Source: Hyposmocoma kahamanoa (lineage: Eukaryota > Arthropoda > Insecta > Lepidoptera > Cosmopterigidae). From it: a stretch of DNA of 64,000 nucleotides. The stretch's first letter is position 1. Every line of letters begins with the position of its first letter. The translations under genes were made by a program, and so were the position numbers. Below are positions 22,801 to 33,587 of this stretch, in pieces. The stretch is from assembly GCF_003589595.1 (NCBI RefSeq), contig NW_020654748.1, forward strand, positions 5,011,167-5,075,166, given 5' to 3'. The notes under the pieces were generated by a model, which saw nothing but the letters and a program-made list of their open reading frames with translations, was not told where the DNA came from and ran no database searches.

Positions 22801-22829
22801 TATGAGTAAGTCCATTCAAGGTACAAAAT

Positions 22830-22995
22830 ACCATTTCGATGGCTTATGATATATGTTCGTATAGGATAGGTTTAATATTTCCGTCACGTTATTTCCTGAC
22901 CCACTTTTAAAATCCTTAACAACTAAGTGTAATAACGATCTGAAGGTGCCACGAGAATGTCTGGCGTTGGTTGTGTTTCTCATAATTCTAACCCT
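22830..22995 (+). repeat. Interspersed repeat, pair member 1
   Basis: aaaataccatttcga.g.cttatgatat.tgttcgtatag, cacgttatttcct, taataacgatctgaaggtgccacgagaatgtctggcgttggttgtgtttctcataatt matches 33.59-33.77 kb in the same order and strand. Confidence 0.6.
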
Positions 22996-23261
22996 TTTAC
23001 TACAGGATATAATAGTACATATTATTATAAGCATACCTATATATGTATAACACGCTCCTAAGTGAAATAAGTAGCGATAAGCATATCAATATAACTTTTG
23101 TCCTTAGCCCAATATGATCTGTAATAATATTATAACGTTTACACCAAAGATCCTCAAACTTTATTGTGTCATAGACCACATGTATTTTTTTCTCGTTTGG
23201 TAGACCTGCCTTTCTAATATAAAATTTTTACAAATTCATTGCCTTCAAATTGTGTTTGACA

Positions 23262-23528
23262 GCTATAATGTGTTTATTACTCACCACAAAATACAAAAAC
23301 AATATCAGGCTTAGTAAGTACATTACATAGTATATTGTGAGAGCTGGTGCTTGATATAGGTATTTCACCTGTGTTACAAGTCACCAGGCCCCAACCCTAG
23401 CAAAAGGAGACTTAACAATACTAAGTAATAGAGTGCAGGTGAATGAAGCTAAGTTAATAAAAATCAAGTAGAAAATTAATAAAAACAAATAAAAACTAGG
23501 ACTAGACAGTATGTTGTGTGTGTGTGTT

Positions 23529-23559
<31 letters not shown>

Positions 23560-23655
23560 TTATTATACATGCTTTTGCCTATTTGCCTAAATTATATATG
23601 TGTGGGTCTGTATTAAAATATAAATGTGGACTTTAATGAACAATTTACGGCAAAG
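23262..23655 (-). other. LINE 3' UTR with CA-repeat tract
   Basis: Follows the ORF2 stop. It holds a CA-rich tract interrupted by AA (minus strand) at 23517-23562 and ends near GAGTAATAAACACATTATA. The AATAAA is a plausible polyadenylation signal. The end is set by that signal only. Confidence 0.55.
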
Positions 23656-25117
23656 TTAAGTAATTGGAATAAGCAAAGCCTCCGTGTCCTCATAACAAAG
23701 GTCAAGTAACCAGGTCACAAGTGCCTTCCGGCATTCATATTTATTTAGTTCATAGATTTTGAGCCTATCATGAAGTTTATTGTAAAGAAAACATCCAAGA
23801 AAGCAGAAAAACCTATGACTAAATGCAGTTTTGAGATAACAGCCCTTAGCGACTATGTGATTTCGTCTGGTGGAAGTGTTATTATATGGTGTGATTGCAT
23901 GTTGTCTTAACACAGTGTGAAGAATAAAAAGTTGCCTGACTGTGAGGACTTGACAATAGGTAAAAAGTTCCTGAGTAGGAAAACGATATGGTTTGAAACA
24001 TGCTACCTTTAGAATCGACCTTTGTGCACGTTCTGCAGATATGATAAATGTTTTCGCAGCTCCTCCCCATGTGGAGATACAGTAAGTTAAAACTGCCTGA
24101 CCAAGAGCAAGATATACCATTTTCATAATATTAGCATCTGCTACATGGCGTAGCTGCTTGAAAACATAAATAAGTTTGCGTATACGTGCCGACAATAAGG
24201 TAATGTGAGATTTGAAATTTAAGTTAGAGTCAATCTGTACTCCAAGATATCTAATAGTGTTAGTAGTGTCTAGAAAGGTTGGATTAGTTATATGATTAGA
24301 ATAATGATCAACGGCTATCTGAAATGGAGTATCTTGTGAAACCATCCAATTACGGATAGAAAAAGGTATAGCTTTCGTCTTCTCAATATTTAGTGTTAGT
24401 AGATTATTATCTAGCCATTTTTTAACTACATTAAACCCAGACTGTGCGGATCCGTAGGTTTCGGTCCAATCTATACCTGTAAAAATTAGGGCTGTATCAT
24501 CTGCGTAAGAGAAAATTTTACAGTTATCAATTTTTAGATTGCAGAGACTGTTGATATAAACGAGGAATAGTGTAGGACCAAGAATGCTTCCCTGGGGAAC
24601 TCCCATAGAGATTGGTTGCTGATTACTTACGTAGGAGCCAATTTTTACGCATTGGGACCTCCCCGACAGATAGCTCTGAAACATATTTAGCTGTTGTCCT
24701 CTGATACCCAGAGCCTCAAGTTTAAGCAGAAGGAGCGGAATTGACACCGTGTCAAAAGCTTTGGCCAAGTCTAAAAATATTCCAAGACACCTAAAGCGTT
24801 TATCCAAATGTGTAACCACATGATCCACTAGGTTATGAACTGCATCCGCCGTAGACCTACCCCTCCTGAAACCGTACTGATTATCAGATAAGATTTTACG
24901 GGATTCTAGGAAATTTATGAGTCTATTGTTCAGAATCCGCTCAAGCACCTTAGACATGGCAGGTAGGACTGAGATTGGCCTATAATTATTAACTTTGCTT
25001 CTATCACCCGCCTTGTAAATAGGATGAACCAGTGCTTTTTTAAACTGTTCTGGAAAGGTGTAGCTTAATATGCTAAGATTGCAGATGTGGGTGAGTGGTT
25101 GTAAAATCAATGTTTTT
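23656..25117 (-). CDS. LINE ORF2, reverse transcriptase part
   Basis: Copies element RNA into DNA at a nicked target site. The visible motifs, in family order, are YRPISVLP, QYGFRRGRST, the FLDLAKAFD palm motif with its first catalytic Asp, GVPQGSILGP and SYADDTAL with the two catalytic Asp. A thumb follows (R-Y-L-G-V-Q-I-D-S-N-L) and a C-terminal stretch (ERAQRSILK ... CYEDTEALL) that is also conserved in the 58.4 kb fragment. No stop interrupts it. It is open up to 25164, but the residues beyond 25117 are out of frame. The upstream part of ORF2 continues in another frame because of one extra base in an A run (TTTTT on the plus strand, 25113-25117). Confidence 0.92.
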
Positions 25118-26569
25118 GTACCGTCTAATAAGACTACCAGAAATGCCATCGCATCCTGTGGCACAATCTGCCTTTAGCGTGTCTATAATTTGCTCAACCT
25201 CTGATTCATCGGTTGTAAGGAGAACAAAAGATTCGTAGTGTGCATGTTCATATAGGTTTGATGCAATCTGAGTGGTAGGCTGGACACTTTGGGCAAGCTC
25301 TGTACCAATATTCACATAAAAGGTGTTTACTTCATCTATACAACTTTGCGCATTGTTACCAGTAAGTAAAAGATTATTTGCTAATGTTTTAGATTTATTT
25401 ATGTTTGTAACTTTGCCAATAACTTCCCAAACACGTTTAACATTACTACCAGCTCTTCTAAACTCCTCTCTTTCAAATTCTCTTTTTGCTCTTTTCAAAC
25501 GTGCGTTACAGTAGTTTCGATATCTTTTATATGATACTCTGAGTATTTGATCTGCAGGCGCGTGCTTTAATTTTTTGTATAAGTTGTCCCTATGCCGCAT
25601 GCATCGTAAAAGACCAGGAGTGATCCAGGGCTTGAGAACTCTACGTCTGCGAGGAACGTTACAGATTATGGCGCTAGACTTAATAGCAGAGGAGATGGGA
25701 TCAATTAAATAGCTAGTAGCAAGATTCACATCTTTAGTATTGTAAACTGAATCGAAATTGATTTCATTTACAGCGGCCTCAAGTCTTACATAGTCAATTT
25801 TACAGGAAGAGCGGCATGGTATGGCGGTGTTTGTTGTTAAGGATAGTATGATTGCGTAGTGGTCGGTAATAGTTGTATCGAGGACGAAAGTTTTGGCAAC
25901 ATAATTAGTTCTTAAAATAATGTGGTCAATGCATGTACCACTTTTGGGATGTGTGATGAGAAAATGCCCAGGGTATAAACCATGATGTGCAATCAGATCC
26001 TGATAATCCAGGGATTCATTATTGCCTGGAGATATATCTATGTTTATATCTCCTACCACAGCCACATTTGCAAACGATGATAGGCCAGAGATAATGTTGT
26101 GTAGAGAAATCAAAAAATTAGCGGTGGAGGTAAACGCAGGAGGTCTGTAGATGGACACAATAGCCAAATTGGTACCGAATTTAATAATTAAACAATTTAG
26201 TTCAGATTCAGGCGGTTCATCGACAGTGACATAAGGTATAGCATTGTTCACATATACAACGATGCCATCATTTTTGTTATAAGACTTTGTTGACTTGTAA
26301 TGATTATAACCAATTAACATAGGTACGTTGGGGTTACATTGCAGCCAGCACTCCGTAAGTACAATTATGTCACAATGTATCTCTGTTCTTTCGAGTAACG
26401 TAATAAAACCTAAGATATTAGCATTTATGCTACAAATGTTTTGAGTGATTATATTAATACTCTTATTATTCTGCTTAATAAGTGAGGAACAGTCCTCAGG
26501 TTTACAAAAAGTTGATTCAAACAGACATACATTGTCAATGTTATTTAGAATATTATTTATTTCAGGCAT
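25113..26569 (-). CDS. LINE ORF2, AP-endonuclease part (frameshifted into RT)
   Basis: Apurinic-endonuclease-like domain that nicks chromosomal DNA to prime reverse transcription. Residues from the ATG at 26569: NIITQNICS (39-47, with the active-site Asn), LTECWL (71-76, catalytic Glu73), YRPP (141-144), GDIN (173-176, Asp and Asn), IDH (214-216) and TDHY (235-238, the Asp-His pair). The rest is a linker to DCATGCDGISG, a block normally just before the reverse transcriptase. The frame is lost at the A run near 25115 and would otherwise stop at 25073. ORF2 as a whole would be about 970 residues, normal for this group. Confidence 0.9.
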
Positions 26570-26955
26570 TTTTAAAAAATAAGATTAGAGGGTAACTGTA
26601 GATTGTTATTATTTTTGTATCTGAACCTGAGATGAACCGTAAGCCGAAGATAAAGTGTATGGTATGATTTCGGTACTTTTAATTTAACAAAGTAGCAATT
26701 TACTGTGCTGGCATAGTTGGCATGTAGTGATATGACACTCCTCGTGCTCGTGGTTTGTGTGTTTACTGTACATGTTTGTTGATGTATATATTCATTGTAT
26801 GTGTGTTTGGAAGTGTAAGTGTACAAGCATTTTTGATATGGTCGAAAACAATAGGCAATTACTGTCAATAAGTCCTTATGAAAATTAATGAAATCTATAT
26901 AAATATTAATCGCTAATAAGATGCAAAATGAAAACACAACAAATCTTATATCTAG
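26570..26955 (-). other. Spacer between LINE ORF1 and ORF2
   Basis: About 386 bases between the ORF1 stop and the ORF2 ATG. A 121-residue frame fills it in part (26572-26937, -) but is rich in Tyr, Thr and Cys from AT-rich repeats and has no recognised motif. It is more likely an untranslated spacer than a third ORF. Confidence 0.5.
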
Positions 26956-27867
26956 TCATTTATCCTTTATAGACGCGAAATCTGAATCGGTGTTAATTTT
27001 TGTTACAGCCGAGCCTTCACTTTTCCGCAAAAACACGCAACCGTTTGATGTCCAGCAGAAACTGAAATGATTGGTTTTTGCATAGTCTCTTGCTAAGTGG
27101 TAAAGTTTTTTGGTATTAAAAGTGAGATATTCTGAAATATATATTGGCTTGGCTGGTCCATTCAATTTGATGTGGCTAGTATTCAATTTCGAAGTATTAC
27201 TCGTATTTGATCTATGAAATTTTCTCAAACCCATCAAGATTTGGTCCTTTGTTTTAACAGTAGTGAATTCCACAATAATAGGTTTATCGTTTTCTCTTTT
27301 TGTGTTCACCCTGTATGTATCTTTAATGTCAGCATCTTCGATGTTTATGTTAAGAACTGACGAAATGTTTTTGACGGTAGTACGCAAATCTTGTTTTGTT
27401 TCTTGCGCGGCAGCTTTAGGTACGTTGCGTATTTCTAGCATAGTGATACGAGATTTCCGCTCGAGTATTTCAAGTTTGTTTTCCAGCGTATTAATATAGA
27501 TATTTGTTTTCTTTTTTTCTCCTTCCAATAAATTTATTTTTTCTCTCATTTCTTCGTATTCATTGCTCAGAAATTCCAAGGATTTGAAAATGTCAGAGTT
27601 TTGATTTTTTATTTCGCTTATAGCTTCCTGTAAAATAGATAGTTTTTTATCTTGTTTTTCTGTAAAATCAGAAAACATATTTCTCATGTCGTCCATAAAA
27701 TCTCGTACAAATTCACTCATTTCATACTTTTGCTTATTCCGAGTCGTAATGTTTTCGGCAACAGACGCTGTGGAAGTCGAACTTTTTTGTTGCTGTGTAG
27801 GTTGTGCACGATTAGCACTAGAGTTCGAAGGTGTTGACGGAGGAGTTCGCTTTAACGGCAGCGGCAT
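26956..27867 (-). CDS. LINE ORF1, coiled coil plus FP25K-like C-terminal domain
   Basis: RNA-binding protein expected to package element RNA. The frame opens at 27906, but the ATG at 27867 (MPLPLKRTPPSTP) is the likelier start, giving 303 residues; the first 13 residues of the longer frame look like leader. The order is a Pro/Ser/Gln-rich N-terminus, a long Glu/Lys-rich coiled coil (roughly residues 50-145), then a globular block with M-L-E-I-R-N-V-P and a C-terminal piece PIYISEYLTF ... FCWTSNGCVFLRK. This C-terminal arrangement resembles the domain family also found in baculovirus FP25K proteins and in many insect LINE ORF1s. That assignment is from memory of the family and needs a profile search. 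No zinc knuckle is visible. Confidence 0.85.
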   Translation of the reverse strand: MPLPLKRTPPSTPSNSSANRAQPTQQQKSSTSTASVAENITTRNKQKYEMSEFVRDFMDDMRNMFSDFTEKQDKKLSILQEAISEIKNQNSDIFKSLEFLSNEYEEMREKINLLEGEKKKTNIYINTLENKLEILERKSRITMLEIRNVPKAAAQETKQDLRTTVKNISSVLNINIEDADIKDTYRVNTKRENDKPIIVEFTTVKTKDQILMGLRKFHRSNTSNTSKLNTSHIKLNGPAKPIYISEYLTFNTKKLYHLARDYAKTNHFSFCWTSNGCVFLRKSEGSAVTKINTDSDFASIKDK

Positions 27868-28139
27868 TGCAGCGCGGCAAGCGACGTAATACCTAAAATA
27901 AATCACGCAGTGCCCGGCCGCTGTCTTTATTCACGTAAAATTGTCGTCGAGGTCAGATTAACTTGGTGCTTATCGACGGTTCCATGCAATATCGCTTGCT
28001 GTCCGTTTTATCAAGACCCCAGGCGAAAGAGGTCTCTTAAATTTGCCACTTAACCTTGTTCTTATATTAAAATCGCCTTACGTCTAACAAATAAAATGAA
28101 ATACAATAAAATGAAGTGTCCAAAAAAACGAAAATAAAC

Positions 28140-28250
28140 AAAATAAAAAATGTATGAGTACACAGGGGTTCGAACTGGCGACCTCTTGCACGGATTCACT
28201 GCACCGTCCGATTGTGCCAATCACACTATAGGGAACGTTGCGAAATAACG
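28140..28250 (-). repeat. tRNA-like fragment
   Basis: ggttcgaactggcgacctcttgcacggattcactgcaccgtccgattgtgcc is the reverse complement of a B-box-plus-anticodon-arm-like stretch, just outside the LINE 5' end. It is too diverged to place in a family. Confidence 0.35.
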
Positions 28251-28351
28251 ATATAGTTATTTTTTCGAGGTTTAGGCGACACGGAATTATAACTTGTTCT
28301 ATGACTCACAGCTTATATAGTGCTTAAATAATTTTAACACCAGAGTGACTT

Positions 28352-28655
28352 TTGTACAATACCAAGTGACGGGACCAACAGGCCGTGCCTGATGGAAAGC
28401 GAAACGCCTGTCCGTAGCAGTTGCAGTGCCACTCAGAGCTTTAAAAGGCAAAGATCTGAGGGGCACTGCCACTGCGCCCATCATTCTGACACATACAAGT
28501 TGATAAGTTTCATGTACCTGTAATTTAACCAGCACCATTACCCTTCAAAACCAGAACGTAATGCTCACATTATTGCTTGCCGGCAGAAATAGGTAAGGTG
28601 ACAGTACTTTCCTGGAAGAACTCTTTCACAAGGAGCTCTACTGCTAGTAAAGTGA
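28352..28655 (-). repeat. Family R, longest copy
   Basis: Runs from ataccaagtgacgggacc (3' end) through tggaaagcgaaacgcctgtcc.tagcagttgcagtgccactcagagctttaaa, gcaaagatctgaggggcactgccactgcgccc, aagttgataagt, tgtacctgtaatttaaccagcacc..tacccttcaaaacc, attgcttgccggcagaaataggtaaggtgacagtactttcctgg and aactctttcacaaggagctctactgctagtaaa. It is the best template for the family in this window. Confidence 0.9.
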
Positions 28656-28694
28656 TTATATAACAATGCAGATCTTTATAATGGATTATTCCAT

Positions 28695-28880
28695 TTATGG
28701 AAAGTCAAAATTTTGGTCACGACTTGCTTAAATGGGTCCCGTTTAAATTGGGGTCATTTACATCTCGTGCACCTTTAATTATTTTTTTCACTGCCCTGGA
28801 CCCTTTTCAGGTTGGAGTCGATCCCTGGGGGTCGATATATACCACTTTGGGAACCATCGGTTTATACAAAAGCAATCAAC
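28695..28880 (+). repeat. Degraded repeat shared in part with 33.96 and 34.6 kb
   Basis: ggtcacgacttgc.taaat, caatt.tttttt..cgatg and cttttcaggtt recur at 33.96-34.06 kb, and accactttg.gaa.catcgg at about 34.63 kb. A weak family call. Confidence 0.35.
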
Positions 28881-28960
28881 AAAGGTACCGGCGTGGTAAA
28901 ATAGGCTGTATAATATACAGCAATGTAATTTGCCTAAAAGCCCTGATGTTATTGAATATT

Positions 28961-29449
28961 TTATAGTATGTACAATTTGTTGATCGCGTCCGCCAATTTA
29001 TAGGCCTCAATTCTGTTGTATTTAGTGATAACTTGATTGTATTTTAGGCTTAAATTGCTCTACCACTTTTTCAGCTTATTGAAATTTATTGCCAGACAGA
29101 CAGATATTTACAAAAAAAGTCGTTGATAGTAATCATTGTTGCATACAAATCGACGACAGTTCTCACGTTTACTTTGAGTATAAACGGATTATATCTAAGC
29201 AACATTAAGATTACGTTATATGATGTTCTGACTTGACCTGTGGACCAAATTGCCTTATAACCGTTTAAGATTGCCTTAATAGTTTCATTACATGATGGTA
29301 AGGTGAGGTGAGGTGTTACAGAAAATACATTAAATGTTTTGTATTTAGAAAATACTTAATGTATTTTCTCAATACAAAACGGATATTTGTTTTGTAAAAT
29401 GTATGAAAACTGGAATTTCTTTCGCAAATTGGTTATAGTATACGTCAAA
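28961..29449. other. Unassigned
   Basis: An AT-rich imperfect hairpin at 29324-29370 (agaaaatacattaa and its complement) is the only structure seen. Confidence 0.45.
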
Positions 29450-29640
29450 TCAAAAATCCTAAAGTAACTAAAGCACTTGTGTTATGGAAGTCGGAAACAA
29501 CGACGGTACCACAAACATCCAGACCCGAGACAATATAAAAAAGGTCGTATTTCTACATTCACCCGGCCGGGCATCGAACCCGGGACCTCAGAGATGACAC
29601 CATAAAAAGCGGTGTGCGAGCTACTCGAACACGTAAGTTA
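29450..29640 (-). repeat. tRNA-derived SINE, family U, copy 1
   Basis: Minus-strand copy: tRNA head cgagtagctcgcacaccg...gaggtcccgggttcgatgcccggccgggt, then attgtctcgggtctggatgtttgtggtaccgtcgttg and cataacacaagtgctttagttactt. A second copy on the same strand is at 63.41 kb. The B box ggttcgatgcc is intact. Confidence 0.75.
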
Positions 29641-29884
29641 TGGGTTCCTTAGGTCTCCAATGCCATCTAGCGGCAACTTGTCAAACTGAACTCCGTTACA
29701 CACTATCCTTTTTCAACATCCTGGTATTATATCAAAATAAATTGCTCAATTCAATCTAAGCCTACAATCTAATCTAAGTACTAGTCACTTACAATATTAA
29801 AATTACAAACAGTTCCAATATTTAAGTACGCGTATAAATAACCGTATAAACTCATCAACTGTGCGAATTTTTTATATTTGGAAG

Positions 29885-30050
29885 TAAACAAATAATTATA
29901 AATACAAAGATAGAACACAAAAACAAATATCGTGGCTGATATTGGTGGTATAGCGAGGTCGCTCTGGTTCGATTTCAGGTGGATCGAAGTAATTTTTATT
30001 TGTGTTCGATCTATACATTAATAATTATAATAAACTAGTAGAGTAATTTC
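29885..30050 (+). repeat. Repeat family V copy with inverted ends
   Basis: Left end ataattataaatacaaagatagaacacaaa mirrors right end tttgtgttcgatctatacattaataattat. The core has ggtggtatagcgaggtcgctctggttcgatttc (B-box-like). Confidence 0.6.
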
Positions 30051-30640
30051 ACAAAAATAAATTAGTATCATCGTACTGAAACATCGTGATATACAATAAA
30101 CATAATGAAGGCGTTCAAAAGCGTGTAATCATCAGAAAGGCGGCTAAATAAAGCTGAAGAACGTCTGTTAGCCGAAGTTGACGAATCTTAGACTATCCCA
30201 ATGTTGTCACATGATTATTCTAACCAATGAAAAGCCTGAAACCCAATCGAAATAAAATTTAGCATTTTCTGAACAAATCTCTGCAATAAATAAAAAAAGG
30301 ATCTATTTTGGATTGGTCCACTGTCCTTGAAAAGCAACTTTTAGGTAACTAAATAAATACACTTATGTGAGTAATGTCCGTTAATATCTACTTTTAAAAG
30401 CGAAGTGACAGATCAATAACTGATCGAAACGATGTAATAGATAACCCTCATGTTGTCAGCAAAACGGTTAAGTGAACCGCGGAGGTGAACGTTCTCGAAT
30501 CAACAAATCGATATTGTTGCTATTTTAGAACCGCGTCTGTCTATCCGTTATTAATCGTAGTTGAAAGAGTTGTGGTTATTGTCCTTCTTGTAGTTTGTAG
30601 TTGCATCGAATTACTTATGTTATAATAATAGCCTTTTCAA
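30051..30640. other. Unassigned
   Basis: Nothing recognised. Confidence 0.5.
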
Positions 30641-30654
30641 ATGTCAATCGTTGT

Positions 30655-30720
30655 AGTATATTTGACCTATCGACTCAAAAGCCGAGTGTCGTGTGTTCGA
30701 ATCCAGACACCGGATTATTT
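30655..30720 (+). repeat. tRNA-like fragment next to an R copy
   Basis: cctatcgactcaaaagccgagtgtcgtgtgttcgaatccagacaccgg resembles the 3' half of a tRNA-derived SINE head, with a good B box gttcgaatcc. The 5' half is not convincing. Confidence 0.4.
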
Positions 30721-30723
30721 TTT

Positions 30724-30815
30724 TTATTATACCAAGTGACGAGACGAATATATCGTGCGCCTGGTGATAATCGGTGCGCCTGTCCATAGCAGTTGTAGTG
30801 CCACTCAGAGCTTTA
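30724..30815 (-). repeat. Family R, 3'-terminal fragment
   Basis: tttattataccaagtgacgagacgaatatatcgtgcgcctggtgataa..ggtgcgcctgtccatagcagttgtagtgccactcagagctttaa. It stops abruptly inland, so a 5'-truncated insertion. Confidence 0.8.
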
Positions 30816-31194
30816 AGAGTTTATACAACCTTAAATGGATTTCGTTGATTCCGCAAAACAGTGAAAATGTTGAACAAATTTGGCAAAAAAATGTATCAAA
30901 TTACATTTTTTTTTCCAAAGTGATTGGGAAGTGACTGGACGTGTTCCATTTGTACTTTGTTTTTGCTACTTTTTTTCACAAAATTCGAGAAGCATAATAT
31001 TAGTTAATATATATGGTTGTTTACAAAAATGACCAAAAAATAAAGTTAGCGTAGTGTTAATTTAAGGTAAATTAAAAACTAACTTAACTTCAAAAGTTTG
31101 CTGAATTTTAAAAATTGTTTTGCTGAAAATTTTATTGAAAACTGTCAACGAAAAGTATTCCAAATCCAAAAAAACCCGATTTATTCCCGAATTT
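30816..31194. other. Unassigned
   Basis: Nothing recognised. Confidence 0.5.
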
Positions 31195-31335
31195 GCTACT
31201 CATAAAGAAATAATATTTTCAAAAAAAGAATCATTAAAATCGGTTCACAAATGCCGGAGTAATAGCGTAACTTACACAAAAAAAATACATTCAAACTGAG
31301 AAACTCCTGTTTTTTGAAGTCGATAAAAAAATGCC
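31195..31335 (+). repeat. Repeat family T, copy 3 (distal part)
   Basis: aaaatcggttcacaaatgccggagtaatagcgtaac.tacacaaaaaaaatac and actgagaa.ctcctgttttttgaagtcgataaaaaa match the end of the 19.0 kb copy. Confidence 0.6.
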
Positions 31336-31694
31336 AATGTGGAGACTTATATCCGAAATCTGCAGTACAAAGCTCAAATTACTCAACGTTTTTTTTTCAT
31401 AGCATTGTAAGTACTTACTGAATTTGAAAAAAAAACAACGTGATAAAACAAACTATATAATTTTGTTCAGATCAGAAGGAAATCCAATAGACTCACGAGA
31501 ATCCCTTTCCATTGTTTGCGTAGATCTCGGTAGCACCGAGCTTGCTTATCGCTTGAAAACATTCGCAATACACAAAATTTACACTGTACAAACTAACACA
31601 GAGGACAGAGTTTAGTAACTCTCTTCCTTTGAGTATAATTAAAGGATTACGTGTAACTTTTGTGATCGACTATCCGGATTTCAGCTTACCAAAC

Positions 31695-32045
31695 GTAACA
31701 ATCATCATCAACATCAACCCATTATACGTCTCACTGCCGGGCACAGGTCTTATCTAAAGAGAGGTTTGAATACTTTTTCAAGGGATGTGAACGTTCTTCG
31801 ACATGCTGGATTCATCGTAATATTTTTCCTTCAGTCATCATCAACCCATTTATACATCCCTCTTCTGGGCACTCTCAAACGAGGGTTTTTGGCCAAGTCT
31901 GCCACGGTTGGGGACTTCACACGGTTTTCGAGAAAAAGGTCATGCTTAATTTCAAATTTAATTTCGCTCATAATTTCTGAAAAATTATAGGTGCGAGTTC
32001 AGATTTAAAACCCACAGCCTCCATACCACAGCTTTTCTGTTACCG
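31695..32045 (-). repeat. Repeat family Y, two partial copies in tandem
   Basis: Two starts, catcatcaacatcaacccattatacgtc..ctgccgggcac (31704) and catcatcaacccatttatac..ctcttctgggcac (31837), run in the same direction. The second continues to ggtgcgagttcagatttaaaacccacagcct, as in the 4.6 kb copy. Read on the minus strand the tail is ATGATG-like. Confidence 0.55.
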
Positions 32046-32399
32046 TTAAAACAAAAAAAACATTCACGAACGGGTTTCGTACCGTCGGTCTTCAATTGAG
32101 CAATCGTTCTTCAACTGCGCTACCACCGCTTTTATGCAAAAATATGTAATCGTATTCAAATATCGACAGAATATGAAGTCACTGTGGGTTAATATCAAAG
32201 AGACAGCGGCATTCCCACTGCTGGTTGACAAAGAGTACCCGTACAGAGTGTGGTTCAATAAAAAGAAATCCTAAATCTCGAAAAATATTGTAACCTCATT
32301 GACATCACAAGTCCTATTGGGACATTTGGTCCTACATAAAGGTTGTTATATAACATCAATTTGGGATGCCGAAATAAAGACGTATTAAAAAGGGTCGTA

Positions 32400-32575
32400 A
32401 CTATCATACCTCAGTAATACCAAAGTGCCTCAGTATTAGTCTCATTTAAATTTGAAGAAAATATTCCACCTCTGAGGGTGGCAAACTAGGGGATGAATCC
32501 GGTTTCGAGCACTTTCCGGTAACCGATTGAAATAAAATTGGCAAATAGATGTAATTCCACGACCTTTTGGGGTCT
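32400..32575 (-). repeat. Repeat family T, copy 4
   Basis: ctcagtattagtctcatttaaatttgaagaaaatattccacctctgagggtggcaaactaggggat is the reverse complement of the 19.08 kb stretch, followed by cactttccggtaaccgattgaaataaaattggcaa. It abuts an R copy. Confidence 0.65.
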
Positions 32576-32582
32576 TTTTTTG

Positions 32583-32825
32583 TTATGATACCAAGTGACT
32601 GGACGAACAAGACGTACGCCTGGTAGTAAGCGACACACTTGTTCATAGCAGTGCCACTCAGAACGTTAAATCGCAAAGGTCTGAAGCGCACTGAGACGTA
32701 AGTCGACAAGTCCCTAATACCGTAATGCTCACGTTTTACTACTTGGCGGCAGAAGTAGGTAAGGTAGTACTGTAGCACTACTTCCCTGGACGAACTCTTT
32801 CATAAGAAGCTCTACCGCTACTAAA
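32583..32825 (-). repeat. Family R copy
   Basis: atgataccaagtgactggacgaacaagacgtacgcctggtagtaagcgacac at the 3' end through cgaactctttcataagaagctctaccgctactaaa at the 5' end, with internal losses around 32690-32720. Confidence 0.85.
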
Positions 32826-33551
32826 AATATTTACCTATCAATGACGTCACGCATTCGGAGTAGATATGCAGTACCATTTTTAGGGCTTGAAACGCTTGAT
32901 TTAAAAATAAAATTATATTTTTCTTGGCTGTATACATCCATTACGGTATTTTTTTATTGTTCAACTTTCTGTTCTTATACTTTTTTTTATAATAATGTAT
33001 ATGAAAAGAGCTAAGGCTTAAATCATAATTCACAAAATGGCACAATGCTTCCACATTAAAAAAGATTTCGTTGAATTTATAAATTTTAATTGAAATTAAT
33101 TTGAAATGCAATTAAAATTTGAGAACATTAGAAGTACATTTCTTGATACATTTCATGTTCGATAATTTATATCTTTGAACTAGTCAAACTCATCGAAGTG
33201 TGTAATTCTACATAACATTTAGTTACTATACTCGTAGATGAGCGAGCTTTGTCGAGTATCCATTTTCCCCGTCTATTATTCGGGCACACCAAAAGTTCCC
33301 AAACTTTTGTCTTGTTAACACTTTTAATTATTTTTTTGACAGACTCCCTATTTTTATCCTAAAGAATTTTTACGAATTTATTAACTTCTTTCGACTACAG
33401 TATTTGTTACAGTTTACACAAAGTATGGTTAATGATATTGGTTATTCGTTAGTTATCACAATGTGCAGGGTCAAGAGCACGTGAAGATTGACACTTAAGA
33501 CTTAGTTCCAACTCTATGCCGCTTACGATAAAACGGTCCAAAGTACCTTTT
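32826..33551. other. Unassigned
   Basis: AT-rich; nothing recognised. Confidence 0.5.
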
Positions 33552-33585
33552 ATTAAATGGACTGTACTACGTCAGTCCATTTAAT
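33552..33585. repeat. Perfect 13-bp hairpin
   Basis: ATTAAATGGACTG and its exact reverse complement with an 8-base loop, immediately before an interspersed repeat. Confidence 0.7.
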
Positions 33586-33587
33586 CT

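Larger units (their letters stand above)
23262..28030 (-). mobile_element. Nearly full-length non-LTR retrotransposon (LINE), jockey/CR1 group
   Basis: A minus-strand element of about 4.8 kb: 5' leader (about 28030-27868), ORF1 (27867-26956), a spacer of about 390 bases, ORF2 (26569-23656, one frameshift), and a 3' UTR of about 390 bases. The UTR includes a TG/CA tract (23517-23562) and an AATAAA-like stretch close to the end. An AP endonuclease fused to a reverse transcriptase without RNase H, plus a coiled-coil ORF1, fits the jockey/CR1/Kiri side of the LINE tree; the exact clade was not settled. The 5' and 3' borders are approximate because no target duplication was found. A related, decayed C-terminus lies at 58.44-58.89 kb. 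Confidence 0.85.

Noticed and set aside
26572..26937. Third ORF between LINE ORF1 and ORF2
   Set aside because: No recognised motif and biased composition; LINEs of this group normally have a spacer here.
27263..27889. Three plus-strand frames across LINE ORF1
   Set aside because: Antisense shadows of ORF1, which is the clearly constrained frame.
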